From NCBI GenBank assembly GCA_030835005.1, contig JAUQWT010000124.1, positions 1-10,319 on the forward strand: 10,319 bases of DNA, given 5' to 3'. A model generated the notes under the pieces. The model ran no database searches. It was not told where the DNA came from and saw nothing but the letters and a program-made list of their open reading frames with translations. Position numbers and translations under genes: made by a program. This document shows, in pieces, positions 6,123 to 10,319 of this stretch (positions are counted from its first letter, which is position 1; every line of letters starts with the position of its first letter). Source of the DNA: Ignavibacteria bacterium (GTDB taxonomy: Bacteria; Bacteroidota; Ignavibacteria; Tepidaquicellales; OLB5).

Positions 6123-6788
6123 ATGAACAGAAATACAGGATTAGAAGAAATAATTAAGAATCACATTGAGCTTGCTCATTTTACCTTCCACAAGAATGAT
6201 CATTTATTTAAGGAGAATGACCCTCCTTCCGGCATTTACCTGATAAACTCAGGGAGTGTAAAGATATACAAACATGAGCCTGATGACCAGGAAAGGATCC
6301 TTCATCTTGCTACAGAAGGTGAGATTCTTGGGCTGCATTCTGTTGTGAACGGGCATATCTACACAAATTCTGCCGCAGCAATATCGGAAACAGAAGTTTC
6401 ATTTATTAGCGCGAAGGATTTTATGGACCTCGTTAACTCAAACAATACTTATAAGTTGTTAGTAATGAAAAGCCTCTGTTCCCGGATAGATTCCATGGAA
6501 GATCACATTGTAAGAATTAGCGAAAAAATGTCAGATGAACGTTTTGCAGATACTCTTCTCATGCTTGTTGATAAGTATGGCATTAACAAGTCAAAAGAAC
6601 TTAATGTCAGGCTTTCAATTGATGAACTTGCAAGCTATACTTGTACTTCAAAGAGCTACATGAAAAAGATCATAACTGAGTTTGCTCATAGGGGAATGAT
6701 AACTTTCTCTTCCGGTATTATAAAAATTCTGAATTTAGGTCAGATAAAGAATACGGCAATTGTTCAGACACCGGTTTCCGTAAACTGA
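6123..6788 (+). CDS. Crp/Fnr-family regulator, divergent paralogue without the usual DNA-contact residues
   Basis: The 221-residue protein keeps the Crp/Fnr layout: beta-roll (about 18-105) with FKENDPPSGIYLINSGSVKIY, dimerisation helix (about 110-135), and a C-terminal winged helix-turn-helix (about 162-203). It aligns with the preceding protein over most of its length, for example LATEGEILGLHSVVNGHIY against its LAKEGDVLGYRSLISGDVY, which points to an old duplication. It has no N-terminal cysteine set, only Cys119 and Cys174. The recognition helix reads TCTSKSYMKKI, so the conserved Glu and Arg of the family are Ser178 and Lys182. It probably reads a different sequence or acts through its partner. 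The cAMP R-S pair is absent. Its promoter carries an FNR-like box, so it is likely controlled by a Crp/Fnr protein, perhaps its neighbour. Confidence 0.85.
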   Translation: MNRNTGLEEIIKNHIELAHFTFHKNDHLFKENDPPSGIYLINSGSVKIYKHEPDDQERILHLATEGEILGLHSVVNGHIYTNSAAAISETEVSFISAKDFMDLVNSNNTYKLLVMKSLCSRIDSMEDHIVRISEKMSDERFADTLLMLVDKYGINKSKELNVRLSIDELASYTCTSKSYMKKIITEFAHRGMITFSSGIIKILNLGQIKNTAIVQTPVSVN

Positions 6789-6878
6789 CGAAAATGCAGT
6801 TCTTTTCCCTTTTGATCCTATAACTCTTTTTATAAGTTATACATAGTTAATTTGACTATTGTTTTATATTTTAGTTCT

Positions 6879-6900
6879 GAACCTTGAGGTTCTTTATTTT
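6879..6900 (+). terminator. Weak hairpin with T-rich tail after the second Crp/Fnr gene
   Basis: GAACC (6879-6883) pairs with GGTTC (6888-6892) around TTGA, followed by TTTATTTTG. The stem is only five base pairs and it lies about 90 bases after the stop, just ahead of the next gene's ribosome-binding site. It may be partial termination or a leader structure. Confidence 0.35.
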
Positions 6901-6926
6901 GTTTTCATTTTAGAAGGAGTTAGCAG

Positions 6927-7202
6927 GTGGTAATAAAAAAAAGAAGTTTTACTGAAGAAGAAGCGAAATGGATAGGCGGTCAGCTGGGTATGGATTGGGG
7001 AAAATATAACCTGGATCAGTTCAGAATGGGGTTGGAAGTTGAGCTTGAGCATGGCCTGGTGAATCCGGTCACCAATGTAACAGGCGATGACCTCACTATG
7101 ACGGCAAAAATAGCATTAGCTCACTTGAACGAGATACCTGATTACTATACACGGCTTAAGAAAATGGAAATAGAAGCTGAAAATGAAACAAAAAGTCTAT
7201 AA
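6927..7202 (+). CDS. DUF5661 family protein
   Basis: The 91-residue soluble protein has the characteristic pattern FTEEEAKWIGGQLGMDWGKYNLDQFRMG (7-34), then VELEHG, TNVTGDD, MTAKIALAHLNEIPDYYTRL and a short charged tail; I recognise it as DUF5661. The function of the family is unknown. It has no membrane segment or signal peptide. The start is GTG at 6927, fixed by a strong ribosome-binding site GAAGGAG (6913-6919) seven bases upstream. It precedes the universal stress protein gene by 64 bases on the same strand, so the two may be co-transcribed. This placement beside stress and redox genes hints at a stress role but does not show one. Confidence 0.85.
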   Translation: MVIKKRSFTEEEAKWIGGQLGMDWGKYNLDQFRMGLEVELEHGLVNPVTNVTGDDLTMTAKIALAHLNEIPDYYTRLKKMEIEAENETKSL

Positions 7203-7266
7203 ATTAGATTTTATACTTTAAAATATTCATATAGAAAATTCCTGATTCTAAATAAATCGCAGAAGT

Positions 7267-8145
7267 ATGAAGAAAATTTTGGTGCCAACTGATTTTTCGG
7301 AATGTTCAATACAGGGGCTGGAATTTGCAGCAAATTTGGCAAGAAAATTAAGGGGAGAAATTCACTTGTTCAATGCCGCTGAGACCTCTAATTATTTGTA
7401 CTCACAAGACCAGTTTGCAGTTGCACCCCCGGCAGCAATATTAATGGAAGGCATTCATGAGAATCTTAGGAAAGCTTCAGAAGAAAGACTGGCGTCCCTT
7501 AAGAAAAGAAGTTTTCTTAAAGGAATGAAAGTGGTTTCAGTTTGTGATGTAACTGCAAATATACATTCAAGCATACTCGATTATTCAGACAGGATCAAAC
7601 CTGTTTATGTTGTAATGGGTTCAAGAGGTTCCAGCAATATTAAGAAAATACTCCTGGGAAGCACTGCAGAGCGTGTCGTAAGGTTTTCACCCCGTCCTGT
7701 TATTGTTATCCCGGGTAAAGTCTCAAAGCCAGATCTTAGATCAGTAATTTTTGCTTCTGATTTCAGCAGAGAAGCCTACGGGATTTTTCCGGTTGTGAAA
7801 GAGTTTGCTTCAGTTTTCAAAGCCAAAATAACTCTGCTCAAGGTCAATACTATGGACCAGTTTAGCCGTTCTATGGATGATACTGAGGAGATGAATTCTT
7901 TTAACAGGGCATTTGGAGGGAAATACGAGACAGTTATTTATAATGATTATATGAAGGAAGAAGGTATTCTGAATTATTTAAAGGAGTCCGGTTCGGATCT
8001 GGTTGCAATAGGCACCCATGGAAAAAGAGGTTTGAGGCGTTTCTTCTCTGAAGATGTTTCTGCAGGAATTGTTCGGCTTGCGCTAAAACCAATACTTATT
8101 GTAAACCTGAAAAAGTATAAGAGAAAATCTGATATACGCAGTTGA
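7267..8145 (+). CDS. Tandem-domain universal stress protein (UspA family)
   Basis: The 292-residue cytoplasmic protein contains two Usp domains, about 1-150 and 156-282. Each begins with the typical strand and helix start (KKILVPTDFSECSIQGL; RSVIFASDFSREAYGI). The first has an intact ATP-binding motif G-x2-G-x9-G-S (Gly118, Gly121, Gly131). In the second, GTHG (249-252) is kept but the following G-S/T is Glu262-Asp263, so nucleotide binding there is probably lost. One ATP-binding and one degenerate half is common in tandem Usp proteins. These proteins help survival during starvation, hypoxia or other stress, often under redox-responsive control, which fits the Crp/Fnr neighbours. The start is ATG 7267, with only a weak upstream GAAG. 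A hairpin terminator follows at 8287. Confidence 0.92.
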   Translation: MKKILVPTDFSECSIQGLEFAANLARKLRGEIHLFNAAETSNYLYSQDQFAVAPPAAILMEGIHENLRKASEERLASLKKRSFLKGMKVVSVCDVTANIHSSILDYSDRIKPVYVVMGSRGSSNIKKILLGSTAERVVRFSPRPVIVIPGKVSKPDLRSVIFASDFSREAYGIFPVVKEFASVFKAKITLLKVNTMDQFSRSMDDTEEMNSFNRAFGGKYETVIYNDYMKEEGILNYLKESGSDLVAIGTHGKRGLRRFFSEDVSAGIVRLALKPILIVNLKKYKRKSDIRS

Positions 8146-8286
8146 ATATAGTTAACATTATTTTTAGTTTGTAATGGCAGCCAGCAGATCCTGGATTTAG
8201 CTGGATCAAATAACGTAAAAGTTGACATTTTGAGATCTTGTTTATTCAGAATTCTGGAAGCTCATTTGCCGCACAAGTATTCCAAT

Positions 8287-8320
8287 ATCCCGAATCTTTC
8301 CAGCATTCGGGATTTCTTGT
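8287..8320 (+). terminator. Hairpin terminator of the universal stress protein transcript
   Basis: ATCCCGAAT (8287-8295) pairs perfectly with ATTCGGGAT (8305-8313) over nine base pairs around a nine-base loop. The tail is TTTCTTGT. It lies 141 bases after the universal stress protein stop. Confidence 0.7.
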
Positions 8321-8338
8321 ATATGATATATATCATAT
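8321..8338. promoter_or_regulatory. 18-bp perfect palindrome containing FNR-like box ATGAT-ATAT-ATCAT
   Basis: ATATGATAT is followed directly by its exact reverse complement. The core at 8323-8336 has the same arms as the box at 6053-6066. Promoter-like TAGGAATG lies at 8358-8365, about 29 bases from the palindrome centre, nearly the same geometry as the other site, although this promoter box is a poor match. It is upstream of the ferredoxin/hemerythrin-like pair. Confidence 0.55.
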
Positions 8339-8555
8339 TAACAATTGAGCAACATCATAGGAATGAGTGCCGTTTAAATGCTATTTTTGAATAGAAATCC
8401 TGAGAGAGACTGCGAAACATGGCGAAAAACCTGGATTCGGGTCTTTGCGGAAATGACTCAGATGTTCTGTTTTTTACCGGTAGGTGCGGAATTCACCCTT
8501 AAGGTTTTGCAGATCCTTCAGGAAGGCATCTTGTTCATACAGGATAAAGCAAAAT

Positions 8556-8888
8556 ATGTCAATACTAATCACAGACGATTGTATCAATTGCAGCGCATGC
8601 GAAGCTGAGTGCCCTAAGAATGCAGTATATCCAAACCTAAGGAGTACAAAACCGGAAAGTATATTTATTAACAATAAGTTTTTGCGGGATGGTTTTGTTT
8701 CTTACGAGCATTATTATATAAATCCGGCGTTGTGCAATGAATGCCGGGGAATCTATGAATCGCCAAGGTGCAACGAAGTCTGTCCTGTTTCCTGCTGCTT
8801 AAGCGAAGATGAATTTTATTTTGAAAGCAGAAGCGGGGTAAGAGTAAAAACCAGTCCGGTAACAATTACAAAAATCAGCCTGAATTAA
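8556..8888 (+). CDS. Two-cluster [4Fe-4S] ferredoxin (YfhL/FdxN-like)
   Basis: The 110-residue ferredoxin has two cysteine sets. The first is C-x2-C-x2-C-x3-C-P (Cys9, 12, 15, 19) in CINCSACEAECPKN. The second has the longer spacing C-x2-C-x8-C-x3-C-P (Cys60, 63, 72, 76) in CNECRGIYESPRCNEVCPVSCC. The eight-residue insert in the second set is typical of YfhL and nitrogen-fixation-type (FdxN) ferredoxins. It carries electrons at low potential in the cytoplasm; the partner enzyme is not visible here. An additional 30-residue stretch between the clusters makes it longer than the usual 80-90 residues. Two further cysteines (80, 81) follow. I chose ATG 8556, preceded by AGGA at 8541-8544, because it directly begins the conserved MSILITDDC start. 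The next gene begins one base after its stop. Confidence 0.92.
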   Translation: MSILITDDCINCSACEAECPKNAVYPNLRSTKPESIFINNKFLRDGFVSYEHYYINPALCNECRGIYESPRCNEVCPVSCCLSEDEFYFESRSGVRVKTSPVTITKISLN

Positions 8889-8889
8889 T

Positions 8890-9411
8890 ATGGAAAATCC
8901 GGAAAGAAATAATTCTGAAACTGAAATTGAAATTGATAGTGATATTATGTTAACATCCGGCGGCGTATATAAAAGTATAATCGATAAAACAAACTTGATC
9001 GATGACCTTTACTGGGAGATTGAAAAAGAAGGTGTAAACCATTACGTTATTATCAGCGCTACTGAGTTGATTGAATCACTTAAGCTTGAACTGACAGGTC
9101 TTTTCACAAGAGAAGATGAAATTATCTACCCCGAACTTGAACTTGTTCTGCCGGGGCAGAGTTCAGTAAAAGCAATAAGGAATGAGAACAAGAGTATTCT
9201 ATCTTTGTTCGGCTCAATAATTGCTCTTCTTAATAAGAAAGATGATCTGAAGAAAGATAAAGACCTGCTTCAGGCGGAAATGATCTCAGCGGCTGATTTG
9301 ATTCAAAGAAATGTTCATAAAAAAGAAAACATAATTTTCCGTGAGCTGATGGCACTTTTGCCGGGCGAAAAACTGGATTTCGTTCTGAAGAGATTCAGCA
9401 ATAAAGTTTGA
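8890..9411 (+). CDS. Hemerythrin-like (HHE-fold) protein with missing iron ligands
   Basis: This 173-residue, mainly helical protein retains the outline of an HHE/hemerythrin domain. It has a FTREDEIIYPELELVLPG segment (72-89), an I-x-N-E-N-K-S-I helix where the family usually has E-H, and a final VHKKENIIFRELMALLPGE (142-160) matching the H-x3-E-lfP-type last helix. Of the usual iron-binding residues I see Glu75, His143 and Glu146. The positions expected to be His are Leu71 and Asn100. A di-iron site is therefore doubtful. The first 25 residues are acidic and probably disordered. It starts one base after the ferredoxin stop, so the two are almost certainly co-transcribed and possibly work together in oxygen, NO or redox response. 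The assignment is by pattern, so moderate. Confidence 0.65.
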   Translation: MENPERNNSETEIEIDSDIMLTSGGVYKSIIDKTNLIDDLYWEIEKEGVNHYVIISATELIESLKLELTGLFTREDEIIYPELELVLPGQSSVKAIRNENKSILSLFGSIIALLNKKDDLKKDKDLLQAEMISAADLIQRNVHKKENIIFRELMALLPGEKLDFVLKRFSNKV

Positions 9412-9458
9412 ATTGTGGCTTAATACATGTTGTGATGCCTTCTTGTGATTTCGTTTTA

Positions 9459-9478
9459 ATGAAGAAAATGCTCTTCAT
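9459..9478. repeat. Inverted repeat ATGAAGA-N6-TCTTCAT before the TonB gene
   Basis: Seven-base perfect arms surround AAATGC, ending six bases before the AAGGAG ribosome-binding site (9484-9489). No T-run follows. It may be a leader hairpin or an operator. Just upstream, TTGTGAT occurs twice in direct orientation (9430-9436, 9443-9449). Confidence 0.35.
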
Positions 9479-9498
9479 ATAAAAAGGAGTTAAGGGTA

Positions 9499-10311
9499 AT
9501 GGGTACAACAATCACAATGGGTTTACTTCCTTCGAGTTTTACAAACGAGTTAAAGCTCCCTTACAGAAAAAATCTTGAAAAAGGTCTGGTTTTTGCGATT
9601 ATTCTTCATATACTAGCGGTGGCAGTTTATGGCGGAATTTATTATTACAACAGCTATTTGAAAGAGCAGGAAAGCAAGAATATACAGCAAAGGGTGATTA
9701 ACGTCACATTAACAGATCTGGAACCGCCTCCATCGCTTACTGAAGAAGAAGAAATGCCGCCGCCAAAGATCGAAGAATTAACGCAGCCTACTAAAGACCT
9801 GGAGGCACTGACACCACAGCCGGTTGCCAGAGAGAAGGCAGACGTGCAGACAATAAAAACCCAGGAACAGCTGGAGAATATTAAGACACCAGTTTCAAGC
9901 ACCGGCGATACAGGTACTTTTTCCTATTCAGGACCGGTTAAGATTGAAGAAAAAAGAATTGAGGAAAAGATAATAAAGAAAGAAAACGTAACAGATGAAA
10001 AAGAAAAAACTGTATATCAATCTTTTGAAGTTGAAAAAGCTCCTGACTGTGTAAACCTTGAACAGATCCGCGGTTCAATGGTTTACCCGCCAATGGCAAT
10101 TGAGGCACAAATTGAAGGCAAAGTTACAGTTAAGGTTCTTGTAAATACTGATGGAAGCGTTATTAAGGTTGGTTCAGTCAGCGGTCCGGATATCTTCAGA
10201 GATGAAGTTACACAGAAATCCATGCAGCTTCAGTTTACTCCGGGACTCCAAAACGGAAAACCCGTAAAGGTCTGGGTATCTGTACCGTTCCATTTCAGAT
10301 TAAAGAACTGA
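9499..10311 (+). CDS. TonB-family energy transducer
   Basis: The 270-residue protein has a short cytoplasmic N-terminus (1-27), one membrane segment (about 28-50, GLVFAIILHILAVAVYGGIYYY), a Pro/Glu/Lys-rich periplasmic spacer (about 75-185) with PPP repeats, and a C-terminal TonB domain (about 190-268). That domain shows YPPMAIEAQIEGKVTVKVLV, NTDGSV and a final FTPGLQNGKPVKVWVSVPFHF, the full set of family signatures. TonB couples the inner-membrane proton gradient, through ExbB/ExbD, to outer-membrane receptors, so the host has a Gram-negative envelope. No exbB/exbD is visible before the window ends. The start ATG 9499 has AAGGAG nine bases upstream. It is separated from the hemerythrin-like gene by 87 bases and may be its own unit. 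Confidence 0.93.
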   Translation: MGTTITMGLLPSSFTNELKLPYRKNLEKGLVFAIILHILAVAVYGGIYYYNSYLKEQESKNIQQRVINVTLTDLEPPPSLTEEEEMPPPKIEELTQPTKDLEALTPQPVAREKADVQTIKTQEQLENIKTPVSSTGDTGTFSYSGPVKIEEKRIEEKIIKKENVTDEKEKTVYQSFEVEKAPDCVNLEQIRGSMVYPPMAIEAQIEGKVTVKVLVNTDGSVIKVGSVSGPDIFRDEVTQKSMQLQFTPGLQNGKPVKVWVSVPFHFRLKN

Positions 10312-10319
10312 TTAATCTA

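Larger units (their letters stand above)
8146..8555. other. 410-bp intergenic region with terminator and FNR-like palindrome
   Basis: The stretch holds a hairpin terminator (8287-8320), then an 18-bp perfect palindrome (8321-8338), then about 217 bases without a convincing gene before the ferredoxin ATG. A 76-codon frame at 8378-8608 has no recognisable family, no clear ribosome-binding site, and overlaps the ferredoxin coding sequence, so I do not call it. The rest is probably a promoter plus long mRNA leader. A small CCTTC-AG-GAAGG inverted repeat sits at 8515-8526. Confidence 0.6.

Noticed and set aside
8484..8555. 24-residue N-terminal extension of the ferredoxin from GTG 8484
   Set aside because: The added residues are unlike ferredoxins, while ATG 8556 starts the conserved domain directly.
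8378..8608. 76-codon frame ahead of the ferredoxin
   Set aside because: It overlaps the ferredoxin coding start by about 50 bases, has no clear ribosome-binding site and resembles no known protein; kept only as a possibility in the leader.
9430..9449. Two TTGTGAT direct repeats as CRP sites before the TonB gene
   Set aside because: CRP sites need inverted half-sites; these are in the same orientation and may be chance in AT-rich DNA.

Overview
The window reads as one edge of an integrated phage (about 1-5085) followed by a chromosomal stretch of redox and stress regulators (about 5086-10319). The base composition is AT-rich. Most starts lack a clear Shine-Dalgarno sequence, although GAAGGAG/AAGGAG precedes two of them. 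TAnnTTTG-like promoter boxes occur, and the first Crp/Fnr protein is of a type common in Bacteroidota and relatives. Together these suggest a member of the Bacteroidota/Ignavibacteria/Chlorobi group. This is inference; there is no rRNA or other marker gene here.

Phage part. On the minus strand, in transcription order, lie a small basic protein (3765-3583), terminase small subunit (3531-3046), terminase large subunit (3045-1705), portal protein (1625-243) and the start of a coiled-coil, probably scaffold-type protein that runs off the left edge (215-1). Divergent from them is a LexA/CI-type self-cleaving repressor (3935-4609), whose stop overlaps the start of a secreted protein of unknown function (4606-5085). 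The 169-bp divergent gap holds a near-consensus sigma70-type promoter firing toward the packaging genes, with a perfect inverted repeat lying between and over its -10 and -35 boxes. That is the expected layout of a lysogeny switch. No integrase, replication or lysis gene and no attachment site is visible.

Chromosomal part, all on the plus strand. Two Crp/Fnr-family regulators (5252-5959 and 6123-6788) are followed by a small DUF5661 protein (6927-7202) and a tandem universal stress protein (7267-8145) closed by a hairpin terminator. After a 410-bp gap come a two-cluster [4Fe-4S] ferredoxin (8556-8888) and, one base later, a degenerate hemerythrin-like protein (8890-9411). Last is a TonB-family energy transducer (9499-10311).

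The main unlisted signal is a pair of FNR-box-like palindromes with identical arms, ATGAT-N4-ATCAT. One lies ahead of the second Crp/Fnr gene (6053-6066). The other, inside an 18-bp perfect palindrome, lies ahead of the ferredoxin/hemerythrin pair (8323-8336). They suggest a small local regulon in which a Crp/Fnr protein controls a divergent paralogue and an electron-transfer pair. No tRNA, rRNA, CRISPR array or insertion sequence was recognised.
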